Origin: Methylomonas sp. ZR1
GTDB taxonomy: Bacteria > Pseudomonadota > Gammaproteobacteria > Methylococcales > Methylomonadaceae
Direction: 5' to 3'
NCBI RefSeq assembly: GCF_013141865.1
Contig: NZ_RCST01000001.1
Span: 620,001 to 684,000, forward strand
DNA: 64,000 nt
Below, piece after piece: positions 1 through 7,680 of this stretch. Position 1 is the stretch's first letter. Every line of letters starts with the position of its first letter. A program made the translations under genes and the position numbers. The notes beneath the pieces were generated by a model. It saw only the letters and a program-made list of their open reading frames with translations. It was not told the origin of the DNA and searched no databases.

Positions 1-467
1 GTTCCAGACAGTAATGAAGTTAATGAAAACTTTATGCCACTTATTATTTTCGGAGATAATATCTTCCATATAACAAATAATCTGGAAAATCTATACTGGA
101 AAGATAATTGAATGGTGCCTGGTGTGTAAAGAAGTTGGTGTAAAAAAAAGTAGGTAGTAACTAGCGTGGTTGATATTAAGCAGCAGCTTAAGCCTGTGAT
201 GAAATTAAATTCTATCAATGCAGTAAGCTTTGATAGTGAATAAGCTGCAATAGAACCGGGTAAGGATGTCAGAAAAAATATGACAAATAACCAAGCGGCT
301 AACCTGGTTAGGGCGAAAACTACATAATACCCAAATTTTTTTTCTATTTCTTTTTGGATGCCGGGTCCGGTACGAGAATAGTTGTGTAAGGTAAGTATTA
401 TTAATGTAATAGTAAACAGCAGTGCGGCAGCAGATGAGCAGTAGAGGGACACCAGTATTTTTTCCAT
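1..467 (-). CDS. Multi-pass membrane protein, 3' end cut by window edge
   Basis: The minus-strand frame is open from an ATG at 467 to the window edge, about 155 codons in AT-rich DNA. The product starts MEKILVSLYC and has three clear hydrophobic segments (about residues 5-27, 48-70 and 82-114), followed by a basic, aromatic stretch (QYRFSRLFVIWKIL). It lies 36 bases downstream of the O-ligase on the same strand, so it probably belongs to the same polysaccharide operon. The layout (three membrane spans, then a soluble part beyond the edge) would fit a membrane-anchored transferase or sulfatase-like enzyme, but I do not recognise the family. No strong Shine-Dalgarno precedes the ATG; a GTG at codon 6 has GGA about 10 bases upstream and is a possible alternative start. 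Confidence 0.6.
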   Translation of the reverse strand, partial: MEKILVSLYCSSAAALLFTITLIILTLHNYSRTGPGIQKEIEKKFGYYVVFALTRLAAWLFVIFFLTSLPGSIAAYSLSKLTALIEFNFITGLSCCLISTTLVTTYFFLHQLLYTPGTIQLSFQYRFSRLFVIWKILSPKIISGIKFSLTSLLSG

Positions 468-503
468 CTCTATTTTATTCGATTGGATGAGTATGATTGG
501 TGG

Positions 504-1766
504 CTAAATTATTATATTTCGATTTTTTTTGTACTGCTGTTCATTTATGCGTGCTTTTTCCGAAAACTCTTGCAATGCGAATTTTTTAATTAACATCGAT
601 ATAAATACTAAATGATAAATCAAATCCCAGTAGGATAAGCCGAGGAAAGCGGTGCCAACCATATAGCAAATGATCGAGGTTCTGACCATTAGGCTGTAAT
701 GGCGTACCCATTCCATGCCATCTACTCGTTTCGCTTGACTTGATAAACGGGTTAAGCCAAGAACGCTACCCAGTATCAGCGAAATCCATAATCCGAATGC
801 AATAAAGCCATGCTCAGCAAGCATTTCTACGTAAGAACTGTGCCAATCACGCATCGTGACATGTATCCACCCATCGAATCCCGCCCCGGTAAACGGGTGG
901 CTCAGTGCATGATTCCAGCCATCTGTCCATGCTTCGATACGTGACATGGCGGATGCGTCCTCCTCATAGGTTTCCAGAGTGTGCATGCGTCCGAACCATT
1001 CTTCAGGCAAATAGGGGATTACAAAAAATGTACCGCCGATTACCAGGGGTATCATCAAGTATTTACGTTTGCTGTTTGAGATCAGCGTAAACGTCAGAGC
1101 GATCATGGTAAGTAATGCCCCTCGCGACCATGATGATAATGAAGCGGCATAAATGATAGGAATGGATAGCAATATTCCTTTTTTAAGCCAGCTCTTCCGT
1201 ACTTCTTTTTCCCATACTAGTAGCAATGGCACTGCAATCAACATCGCAACGGCAAATAAATTGTTGTCTTCGAATTGCGTATTGGGGGGGCCGTATACGC
1301 GGTGACCAAAGCCGGTTAGGATGGCAAATATACCACCTTTAACTGCAACAAGGCCGATAGAGGCGCCTATGGTGGAAATCAAATAATAGAGTTTTTCTCT
1401 GGTATTGATGAGTACCCATGTGAAATAGAATGGCACAAATACCTTAGAGACGAACAAAAATTTTTCCCAGGCAATATCCTGTAAAGGCGATTGGGTTGTG
1501 GTAAATATAAAATAGAACCAAAGTGTTATAAAAACTGAAATTCGCCAATCTTTAGGGATGGGCTGTTTATCTTTGGTGTTGAACGTGCTGACAACAACTA
1601 CCAAAAATAACACATAGTATACCGGTAGCGAACGTACCGCTCCCCAGGCATAGGCGTGCGGATTCAAGTAGCTGAATATTGCTAATGATAGCACCCCCCA
1701 CCATGGTTTTTTTAATGCGGCAACTATGCAGCATATCAGAAAAATAAGAACAACTATGTCGCGCAC
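504..1766 (-). CDS. Exosortase A-associated O-glycosylation ligase-like protein (Wzy_C type)
   Basis: This 420-residue polytopic membrane protein starts (GTG) with MRDIVVLIFL and continues through KPWWGVLSLAIFSYLNPHAYAWG. That opening is characteristic of the putative O-glycosylation ligase family of exosortase-A (PEP-CTERM) systems, which belongs to the O-antigen ligase/Wzy superfamily. About ten hydrophobic segments are visible. A large loop near residues 255-310 (GRMHTLETYEEDASAMSRIEAWTDG...HPFTGAGFDGW) corresponds to the periplasmic Wzy_C loop. The family is thought to transfer or polymerise lipid-linked glycans at the outer face of the inner membrane. Neighbours (GT2 enzyme, polysaccharide deacetylase) fit exopolysaccharide or surface glycan production. 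The function is inferred from family; the substrate is unknown. Confidence 0.75.
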   Translation of the reverse strand: MRDIVVLIFLICCIVAALKKPWWGVLSLAIFSYLNPHAYAWGAVRSLPVYYVLFLVVVVSTFNTKDKQPIPKDWRISVFITLWFYFIFTTTQSPLQDIAWEKFLFVSKVFVPFYFTWVLINTREKLYYLISTIGASIGLVAVKGGIFAILTGFGHRVYGPPNTQFEDNNLFAVAMLIAVPLLLVWEKEVRKSWLKKGILLSIPIIYAASLSSWSRGALLTMIALTFTLISNSKRKYLMIPLVIGGTFFVIPYLPEEWFGRMHTLETYEEDASAMSRIEAWTDGWNHALSHPFTGAGFDGWIHVTMRDWHSSYVEMLAEHGFIAFGLWISLILGSVLGLTRLSSQAKRVDGMEWVRHYSLMVRTSIICYMVGTAFLGLSYWDLIYHLVFISMLIKKFALQEFSEKARINEQQYKKNRNIII

Positions 1767-1824
1767 GGAGTTTAATTTAGTAGGTTTTAATGCATTTAAC
1801 TAAGCTTTTAATGGACAGATTAAT

Positions 1825-2784
1825 TTAATTATTTATTAATAATTTGTTTTTCCAACGTGAAAAACAGCCACATATTTGTCCGAGAGAGTAGCTGACATTC
1901 ATTGCCTGGCGCAGGCTATGTTTTGCGGTAAATGCCAAGGCAAGCCATTGCCAAGTTTGGCGGACAATTTGCGAGATTAAGAATGGCGGTATGCCCAGGT
2001 AGGTGCGATGGTAGACCGGAAAGTCATTAATCGCTCCGCGATAGCCGGCCAGAAAATGAACATCTAAAAAGTAGCGCCGCCGCAGTCGCCAGGGTTCGAC
2101 GGCGTGAAGTATTGCCATGTCCGGGCGGTAACGTATTCGGCGCTTTTGCTGGAGCAGCACATTAAACATCATCACATCTTCGCCTCCTCCTATGGTTTTA
2201 CCTTTGCGGTCATACCTGCTATCAAAGCGCAATGCCGGATCGTTTCGGAATATCGCCATGTCGTATGCAATGTTGCCGGCCCAAACCGGTGTGGTGCTGT
2301 CTTCTATCCAGAAAGCTTGTTTGCCGTGATCTAGCGCACCTAGAAATCCCAACAATTCGTCGTCAAGCCATTCCGGACGCTTATGGTGCGTAAAGTCTAT
2401 ATCGATTCGTCCGCCAACACATTCGGCGCCTTCGCTGAGGTATGCGTGTGTAACGGTTTCTAAAAGTCCGGTTAAAGGTAGTTCATCGTCGTCGATAAAC
2501 ACCAGAATGTCGGAATTGATTGCCTCTTGTATGGCTCTGTTGCGCGCTGCGACTATGCCTTGGTTGGGCTCGTGCACCCAGCGGAGCGTCGGGCCGGGTA
2601 GTTGCTGAAGTTGTTTCAATACCTCGCTTGTCGCGTCGCTACTGTTATTGTTGACAGCAAGAATTTCAAATGGAATCGGACAAGATTGTGCGCGCATGGC
2701 AAAGACCAGGTTCTCCAGTCTTTCCGCTCGGTTGTAAGTGCAAAAAGCGAATGTGAGCTTTTTAGAGGCTTTTTCCAGGCTCAT
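1825..2784 (-). CDS. Family 2 glycosyltransferase
   Basis: This 319-residue GT-A fold enzyme opens with KLTFAFCTYNRAERLENLV. It has the nucleotide-sugar region EILAVNNNSSDAT, an NQGIVAARNRAI segment and the metal-binding motif VFIDDDE near residue 97. A later acidic GGGEDVMM segment fits the ED acceptor/catalytic motif of GT2 enzymes. No membrane span is evident, so it probably works at the cytoplasmic face, adding a sugar to a lipid-linked glycan. It lies between the deacetylase and the O-ligase, all on the minus strand, which suggests one surface polysaccharide operon. The sugar donor cannot be read from sequence. The ribosome binding site is weak, so the ATG is chosen because the fold begins about ten residues later. 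Confidence 0.85.
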   Translation of the reverse strand: MSLEKASKKLTFAFCTYNRAERLENLVFAMRAQSCPIPFEILAVNNNSSDATSEVLKQLQQLPGPTLRWVHEPNQGIVAARNRAIQEAINSDILVFIDDDELPLTGLLETVTHAYLSEGAECVGGRIDIDFTHHKRPEWLDDELLGFLGALDHGKQAFWIEDSTTPVWAGNIAYDMAIFRNDPALRFDSRYDRKGKTIGGGEDVMMFNVLLQQKRRIRYRPDMAILHAVEPWRLRRRYFLDVHFLAGYRGAINDFPVYHRTYLGIPPFLISQIVRQTWQWLALAFTAKHSLRQAMNVSYSLGQICGCFSRWKNKLLINN

Positions 2785-2956
2785 TTTCGATATCTAAATG
2801 CAGGGAGTGGTAAAGAGTTGCCGGGCAAAGTCATGTTCTTAGGGTTTTAGGTTTTCGGCTCGGCGTAAAAGTATTGAATTCTGGTGGGGACGAATTTCGG
2901 CGCTGTTTATCGCTGTTGGTTCATAGCGACGCTAAACGCTGCATTGGTATTAGCCA

Positions 2957-3724
2957 TCAACTCGTATGACGCAGTTTATCCCAAACACGGTTCGCATAGT
3001 AGCGAGTCATCTTTTTCCACGATACGTCGTTGTCCGCAAAGCTTAATTTGCGAGCTAGTGTACTGGCACTGTCGCCGGAGAATATGGCAATACGCCTAAC
3101 TAGGTAAGGGTTTGGTTCGCTATCGAACCAGCCGGGACGGGTGGTGCAAGCCATGCTATAGCCTGTTTGTTCGGCTAGGGTGATTGAATCAGAGTTGAAT
3201 CTGCCAAAAGGATAAGCCAGGCTGCTTACTTGGGTTGACAATAAATCTTCAAGAACGGTTTTGGCTTTTGAAAGTTCGAATTGTTGTTGGTCAGTGCTGA
3301 GCACGGATAGGTCTGGATGCGAGCAGGTGTGCGAGGCAATTTCCATTCCGGCTGTATGCATTTCAAGCAAGCGTTCCGCCGTTAGCATCCGTGTCTGAGT
3401 AGATGGTTTGCCTAGCCAATGGGCATGACCGCCGATGCAATCGGTAGCGATAAACCATGTGGCCTTCATCCCAAGCGCCATCAGAGGCAAAAAAGCCCCC
3501 GAATAGTTGTCTTCGTAGCCATCATCAAAAGTAATGACCACACTTTTTTCAGGTAGCGATTTGGCACTTTGCAAGTCTTTGAACAAAACCGTTGTCCAAC
3601 CTTCTTGCTGTAGATACCGCAAATGCTTCGCAAACAAGTCCGCGCTTATCGAGTAATGCGACTCGGGTTGAGCGTCGGGCGTACCGTGATACATCAAAAC
3701 AATAGGGCTGCGAGTTTGGGACAT
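2957..3724 (-). CDS. Polysaccharide deacetylase (NodB homology domain)
   Basis: A carbohydrate esterase family 4 enzyme of about 255 residues, predicted to remove N- or O-acetyl groups from a surface polysaccharide. Visible motifs are VLMYHG near the start, the metal/catalytic TFDDG motif (VVITFDDGYEDN), the zinc-binding SHTCSHPDLS motif, and SLAYPFGRFN. The frame extends 20 codons further upstream to a TTG, but the ATG at 3724 (MSQTRSPIVLMYHG) puts the start just before the conserved core and is preferred. No signal peptide is obvious with that start. It is the first gene of the minus-strand group that continues with the GT2 enzyme after a 172-base gap. Confidence 0.85.
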   Translation of the reverse strand: MSQTRSPIVLMYHGTPDAQPESHYSISADLFAKHLRYLQQEGWTTVLFKDLQSAKSLPEKSVVITFDDGYEDNYSGAFLPLMALGMKATWFIATDCIGGHAHWLGKPSTQTRMLTAERLLEMHTAGMEIASHTCSHPDLSVLSTDQQQFELSKAKTVLEDLLSTQVSSLAYPFGRFNSDSITLAEQTGYSMACTTRPGWFDSEPNPYLVRRIAIFSGDSASTLARKLSFADNDVSWKKMTRYYANRVWDKLRHTS

Positions 3725-3903
3725 GGCTTTTATCAAATGGCTTATGTTTCGTTCCTTAAAAATAAGTGTATTGCAAAAAACCAAGATTTTCAGGGAAAAG
3801 TTATCTCAGGCTGTTTTTCCGGGATGCTAAGCCAGATAGCGCAGTGCACGAAAACCCAAAATAAGGTGTCCATGCGAAAGTAAGATTTTTAATAACCAAG
3901 CTA

Positions 3904-3932
3904 TTTACTCAGGATTTAAATAAGACTAAAAT
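3904..3932 (+). promoter_or_regulatory. Predicted sigma70 promoter of the suf regulator
   Basis: TTTACT (3904-3909) and TAAAAT (3927-3932) are separated by exactly 17 bases, which would place the transcription start about 20 bases before the regulator ATG at 3957. The -10 hexamer is a 5/6 match and the -35 a 4/6 match. The palindromic operator lies directly over the -10 element, so a bound regulator would block polymerase. Prediction only. Confidence 0.5.
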
Positions 3933-3936
3933 AGTC
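3924..3936. promoter_or_regulatory. IscR type 1-like operator
   Basis: GACTAAAATAGTC is a palindrome with GACTA/TAGTC arms. It fits the core of the E. coli IscR type 1 site, GACT-R-WWW-Y-AGTC, at every position, with AT-rich flanks. It overlaps the predicted -10 element of the Rrf2-family regulator just downstream. The simplest reading is autorepression of the regulator and the suf operon by the Fe-S-loaded protein. Confidence 0.6.
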
Positions 3937-3956
3937 CTAAATGAAAAGAGAGTGTA

Positions 3957-4406
3957 ATGTTAAGGCTGAGTAAGTTGACGGACTATGCCACGGTTATCTT
4001 GAGCTATATGGCCAGAGATACGAGTCGCGTGCACGGTGCCCTGGAGATCGCAGAAGCGACGGGCATCGCGCAGCCTACAGTCAGCAAAATATTAAAAATA
4101 TTGCTCAAGGCCGGCGTGTTGAGTTCCATGCGGGGTGCCAAGGGCGGTTATGCGTTGGCTAGAGAGCCGAGCCGAATTACGGTGGCAACCGTGATTAGTG
4201 CTTTGGAAGGGCCGATTGCGCTGACCGAGTGCACGGCATCGCACAAGGGTTGCGATCAAGCCAGCGGTTGCCGGATACAAGGCAATTGGCATTTGATCAA
4301 CCAAAAAATAGCCAACGCGCTCGAGTCGGTCACTTTAGCCGACCTGATTATGCCGTTTAAACAGCCGGACGAAGTCTTGATTCCGGTTAACCAGTTGTTT
4401 CGCTAA
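3957..4406 (+). CDS. Rrf2-family SUF system Fe-S assembly regulator
   Basis: This 149-residue winged-helix regulator of the IscR/Rrf2 family matches the SUF-operon regulators found in Xanthomonas-like genomes. The N-terminal helix-turn-helix region ([13 protein letters not shown]..., then [43 protein letters not shown]) is typical. Three cysteines in [18 protein letters not shown] correspond to the Fe-S cluster ligands of IscR, so cluster sensing is likely. It sits 14 bases before sufB and has its own operator-containing promoter. An AGAGAG ribosome binding site lies 4-10 bases before the ATG. A role as Fe-S-responsive repressor of the downstream suf genes follows from family and position. 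Confidence 0.9.
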   Translation: MLRLSKLTDYATVILSYMARDTSRVHGALEIAEATGIAQPTVSKILKILLKAGVLSSMRGAKGGYALAREPSRITVATVISALEGPIALTECTASHKGCDQASGCRIQGNWHLINQKIANALESVTLADLIMPFKQPDEVLIPVNQLFR

Positions 4407-4420
4407 TTACCAAAAAGATT

Positions 4421-5869
4421 ATGTCTACCAGCGCACAAGAAATTGAACATCTCATCAGTCAGGAATACAAACAAGGTTTTGTGACCGAACTGGAAGTCGA
4501 TACCTTTCCGCCGGGCTTGGACGAAGACGTGATTCGCCGGCTGTCCCAGGTCAAAAACGAGCCGGAGTTCATGTTGGAATATCGGCTGAAAGCCTTTCGA
4601 CATTGGCAGACCATGCCGTCGCCAGACTGGGCGCAACTCAAGATCGATCCTATCGATTATCAAGCAATCAGCTATTACTCCGCGCCCAAATCAAAAAAAG
4701 CCGGCCCTAAAAGCCTGGATGAGGTCGATCCGGAGTTGCTGGATACTTATAAAAAACTCGGCATCCCGCTCGACGAGCAAGAGCGACTGGCTGGGATTGC
4801 AGTGGATGCAGTATTCGACAGTGTGTCGGTAGCTACTACCTTCAAAGGCAAATTGAAAGACGCCGGTGTGATTTTCTGCCCGATTTCCGAAGCCCTGCAC
4901 GAACATCCGGATTTGGTGAAGCAATATCTCGGTAGCGTAGTGCCGACCGGCGACAATTTTTTCGCCGCCTTGAATTCAGCGGTATTTACCGACGGTTCCT
5001 TCGTTTATATCCCCAAAGGCGTACGTTGCCCGATGGAATTGTCCACTTACTTCAGAATCAACGCCGCCAACACCGGCCAGTTCGAACGGACCTTGATCAT
5101 CGCCGACGAAGGTTCGCACGTTTCTTATCTGGAAGGCTGCACGGCACCGATGCGCGACGAAAACCAGTTGCATGCCGCAGTGGTTGAGTTGGTGGCTTTG
5201 GACAACGCCCAGATCAAATATTCCACCGTGCAAAACTGGTATCCGGGCGACAAAGACGGCAAAGGCGGTATCTACAACTTCGTCACCAAGCGCGCCGAAT
5301 GTCGCGGGCATAACTCCAAAGTGTCCTGGACCCAAGTGGAAACCGGCTCGGCGATTACCTGGAAGTATCCAAGCTGCGTGTTGCTGGGCGACGATTCGGT
5401 TGGCGAGTTTTACTCGGTGGCCTTGACCAACAACCTGCAACAGGCCGATACCGGTACCAAGATGATCCATATCGGCAAAAACACCCGCAGCACCATCGTC
5501 TCGAAAGGTATTTCCGCTGGCAAGGCCCAAAACACCTATCGCGGTTTGGTTAAAGTTGCCAAGTCCGCCGAAAACGCCCGCAACCATACCCAATGTGACT
5601 CCTTGCTCGTTGGTGATAAATGCGGCGCGCATACGTTTCCTTATGTGGAAGTGAAACAACCGACTGCGCAGGTCGAGCATGAGGCGACCACTTCCAAAAT
5701 CAGCGAAGACCAGTTGTTCTTCTGCCAGCAGCGCGGTTTGTCTGCGGAAGATGCCGTATCAATGATTGTGAATGGGTTTTGTAAGGAAGTGTTTAAGGAA
5801 TTGCCGATGGAGTTTGCGGTGGAGGCGCAGGCGTTGTTGGGGATTAGTTTGGAAGGGGCGGTAGGTTAG
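4421..5869 (+). CDS. sufB: Fe-S cluster assembly scaffold SufB
   Basis: SufB (482 residues) is the main scaffold subunit of the SufBC2D complex, on which [Fe-S] clusters are built in the cytoplasm. The sequence shows the standard SufB opening ([28 protein letters not shown]), the beta-helix core ([21 protein letters not shown]) and conserved late motifs ([43 protein letters not shown]). Length is normal for the family. It follows the Rrf2 regulator closely and should share its promoter. Unusually, sufC does not follow directly: 1.8 kb of repeats and one foreign-looking gene lie between them. Confidence 0.97.
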   Translation: MSTSAQEIEHLISQEYKQGFVTELEVDTFPPGLDEDVIRRLSQVKNEPEFMLEYRLKAFRHWQTMPSPDWAQLKIDPIDYQAISYYSAPKSKKAGPKSLDEVDPELLDTYKKLGIPLDEQERLAGIAVDAVFDSVSVATTFKGKLKDAGVIFCPISEALHEHPDLVKQYLGSVVPTGDNFFAALNSAVFTDGSFVYIPKGVRCPMELSTYFRINAANTGQFERTLIIADEGSHVSYLEGCTAPMRDENQLHAAVVELVALDNAQIKYSTVQNWYPGDKDGKGGIYNFVTKRAECRGHNSKVSWTQVETGSAITWKYPSCVLLGDDSVGEFYSVALTNNLQQADTGTKMIHIGKNTRSTIVSKGISAGKAQNTYRGLVKVAKSAENARNHTQCDSLLVGDKCGAHTFPYVEVKQPTAQVEHEATTSKISEDQLFFCQQRGLSAEDAVSMIVNGFCKEVFKELPMEFAVEAQALLGISLEGAVG

Positions 5870-5881
5870 AGGTGTCTCGTT

Positions 5882-5922
5882 GATTCCGTTCGTGGTGAGC
5901 TTGTCGAACCATAAACGGAATC
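5882..5922. repeat. Extragenic palindromic repeat, family 1
   Basis: GATTCCGTT (5882-5890) and AACGGAATC (5914-5922) are perfect 9-base arms of a hairpin. The loop holds a shorter nested palindrome built on GTTCG/CGAAC with GTGGTGAGCTTGTCGAAC. This core is one I recognise as a widespread dispersed palindrome in many bacterial genomes. It begins 12 bases after the sufB stop and could act as a transcript end or stabiliser. Confidence 0.6.
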
Positions 5923-5931
5923 AGCATTAAA

Positions 5932-6194
5932 GTGTCGCTGTCGCGACGGGTTGTTTTGAAGTCGGGTCTCGGCCCGACAGCCGAGATACTTTCTTTTGCT
6001 TGGCCAAAAGAAAGTATCCAAAGAAAAGGCCACCCGGAATTCCGCCTTAATCCTGCGCTTCTCGCTTTTGGCGAGGGTTTTCGGAAGGGCCATCCCTGGC
6101 CCTCCGAAAACGAGCGACATCCCTGCCGCTCCCCTGCGGGCTGATCTCGCCAAAAGCTGCGATGCTCGGGGCGGAATAACGGGAACAACCCCGT
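5932..6194 (+). repeat. Long structured repeat, copy A (family 2)
   Basis: A roughly 260-base non-coding element starting GTGTCGCTGTCGCGACGG. It contains AAGTCGGGTCTCGGCCCGAC, a stem AGATACTTTCTTTTG/CCAAAAGAAAGTAT, then GCGCTTCTCGCTTTTGGCGAG and a second arm CTCGCCAAAAGC. The same order of blocks recurs in inverted orientation at 7205-7540. Short open frames across it are by-products of the repeat. No transposase is associated in this window. Confidence 0.75.
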
Positions 6195-6239
6195 CGTGGA
6201 TTTAAAGCAGTTGGATGTTTTTGATGTTGAAAGAATTTT

Positions 6240-6308
6240 TAGGATGTGCCGACGATAGGAGGTGCATCGTTCGCGACAGATGCGCTTCACTGCGTTCAGC
6301 ACATCCTA
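6240..6308. repeat. Extragenic palindromic repeat, family 3
   Basis: TAGGATGTGC (6240-6249) and GCACATCCTA (6299-6308) are perfect 10-base inverted arms. The inside contains GCATCGTTCGCGACAGATGC, a nested palindrome, and CACTGCGTTCAGC. It resembles a widespread dispersed repeat built on GTGCTGAACGCAGTGAAGCGC. It ends about 70 bases before the start of the AT-rich accessory gene. Confidence 0.6.
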
Positions 6309-6378
6309 CGAGTTGCTCAATTCATCCTATAAACACTATTTGAAATAAATATTGGGCCTAATAGGTGAAGAGTTAAAG

Positions 6379-7029
6379 ATGCGAAAATCGGAAGCGAATG
6401 TATTTAAAACGAAAGAAATGATTGTTATATACGCAATTTTTTTCTTTGTTTTTGCTAGCTATTTTATCAACTTTAATGATCAAGTTTCGAAAGATACTCA
6501 AGTTTGGGGAGCATTTGGGAGCTATATAGGTGGTATCCTCAGTCCTATCGTGGCTGTATTTGCTTTTTACTTGATTTGTAAGACTTATGAGTTGCAGAAA
6601 GATGAGCTTGAAAAGACAAGACAGTTGCTACAACAATCAACTGATGCGCAAGAAAAGAATATAAAACTAGCTGCACTAACTCAATTTATCAATATTAATT
6701 TAGAACGTATCAGCGTTTTACAAGTTGAATATGATCGAATGTTCGATATCCTTATTTCTGGGGTTAATAATACGCAGATTGTGCATAGGTTAATGTTTCT
6801 CGAAAAGTATGGAGGACTTGGAAATATTTCTCCAGATGACCCTCAATTTGAAAAAGAGATAGAAGAGTCTGAACAACGAGCTGCTGAGTGTGATTCGCTC
6901 CTAAATGAACTTAGGGAAATTGGTGAAGAGTTTTCAATGATGTTTTTTAGGTTACGGAATATAGAAATAGAGATTTCTGAATATAATATGGATATCGATA
7001 GGTTAAAAACAAAAATCATAAACATTTAA
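6379..7029 (+). CDS. Two-TM coiled-coil protein, PutAbiC-like (possible phage abortive infection)
   Basis: This 216-residue protein has two membrane segments (about residues 14-32 and 45-68) and then a long coiled coil (QKDELEKTRQLLQQSTDAQEKN... and a second one near the C-terminus). The signature WGAFGSYIGGILSPIVAVFAFYL followed by YELQKDELEKTRQLL resembles the N-terminus of the putative phage abortive infection family (PutAbiC), though this protein looks shorter than typical members. The ATG at 6379 has GAAGAG seven bases upstream and is preferred over a TTG at 6352. The gene is clearly more AT-rich than its suf neighbours and is flanked on both sides by palindromic repeats, which suggests acquisition. 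A defence role is inferred only. Confidence 0.6.
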   Translation: MRKSEANVFKTKEMIVIYAIFFFVFASYFINFNDQVSKDTQVWGAFGSYIGGILSPIVAVFAFYLICKTYELQKDELEKTRQLLQQSTDAQEKNIKLAALTQFININLERISVLQVEYDRMFDILISGVNNTQIVHRLMFLEKYGGLGNISPDDPQFEKEIEESEQRAAECDSLLNELREIGEEFSMMFFRLRNIEIEISEYNMDIDRLKTKIINI

Positions 7030-7035
7030 GCCCGC

Positions 7036-7180
7036 GTAGGTCCGATTAGCGAAGCGTAATCGGACGAATGAATTCTAATAAAGGGTTGGTTTTTCTGTTT
7101 TGGCAAGAATTATTTAGGTATTTAACTAATAGATCCAATTTTAAACATACGTCCGATTACGCTTCGCTAATCGAACCTAC
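7036..7180. repeat. MITE-like element with 30-base inverted ends (family 4)
   Basis: GTAGGTCCGATTAGCGAAGC... (from 7036) and its near-exact reverse complement ending ...AATCGAACCTAC (7180) form arms of about 30 bases. Each arm is itself palindromic around TCCGATTA/TAATCGGA. The 84 bases between them are AT-rich with no credible gene. The structure (long imperfect terminal inverted repeats, about 145 bases in total, no coding capacity) is what a miniature inverted-repeat element looks like. No target duplication was verified. Confidence 0.6.
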
Positions 7181-7204
7181 TATTTCGATTTATAGCTTTA
7201 ATTT

Positions 7205-7540
7205 GCGGGATGGTTTTATTCCCGCATGCCGCGCCGAGCACCGGAGCTTTTGAGCGGATTAGCCCGTAGGGGCGCCGCATGGATGCGGCGCGTTGCCGAA
7301 GGGGCAGGAAGCCCCTTTCGGCAACCCCGTTCAAAAGCTTCGGAGCGCAGGGAACAAGCGGTATTCGGGTCGCCTTTTCTTTGGATACTTTCTTTTGGCG
7401 ATGCACAAATTCGTCTGGAACGAATTTGAACAGCCGATAGGCTGGCCCGCAGGGCGAAAACCAAGGATGGTTTTCGTAGCGAAAGTATCTCGGCTGTCGG
7501 GCCGAGACCCGACTTTAAAACACCGTCGCGATAGCGACAC
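7205..7540 (-). repeat. Long structured repeat, copy B (family 2, inverted)
   Basis: Read on the minus strand this gives GTGTCGCTATCGCGACGG, AAGTCGGGTCTCGGCCCGAC, GCCAAAAGAAAGTATCC, GAAAAGGCGACCCG and GCTCAAAAGC in the same order as copy A at 5932-6194. It carries extra sequence (about 80 bases, roughly 7404-7480) inside the stem where copy A has only a short loop. It ends in a hairpin GCGGGA/TCCCGC (7205-7225). The two copies face each other around the PutAbiC-like gene. Confidence 0.75.
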
Positions 7541-7590
7541 AAAAACAAAGATTTAAGTGCTGGGTTTAAAAGCCTAGCCAAGCCAATGGT

Positions 7591-7638
7591 GACGCTGGAG
7601 CGTCGACGGCTGCGTTCCCACGCCGGAGCGTGGGAACG
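7591..7638. repeat. Double hairpin repeat in the sufC leader (family 5)
   Basis: GACGCTGGAGCGTC (7591-7604) is a compact hairpin. It is followed by CGTTCCCACGC (7613-7623) and GCGTGGGAACG (7628-7638), a perfect 11-base stem with a four-base CGGA loop. This second motif is a widespread dispersed repeat. It ends 42 bases before the sufC ATG, so it would be in the sufC leader or separate sufB and sufC transcription. It has no U tract and is not a classic terminator. Confidence 0.65.
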
Positions 7639-7680
7639 ATAAGGTTCGGAAATATTTAAAAAACTTAGGTGACTAAACGT

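Noticed and set aside
1..111. Plus-strand open frame of 37 codons ending in TGA at the left edge
   Set aside because: The opposite strand is open far longer over the same bases, encodes membrane spans and is collinear with the neighbouring genes, so the plus-strand frame is most likely chance.
4976..5680. 234-codon minus-strand frame inside sufB
   Set aside because: Antisense to the conserved SufB core; no ribosome binding site or recognisable domain.
5844..6302. Open frames across repeat copy A
   Set aside because: The frames follow palindromic repeat DNA, and similar frames appear in copy B because the sequence is the same; no protein-like pattern.
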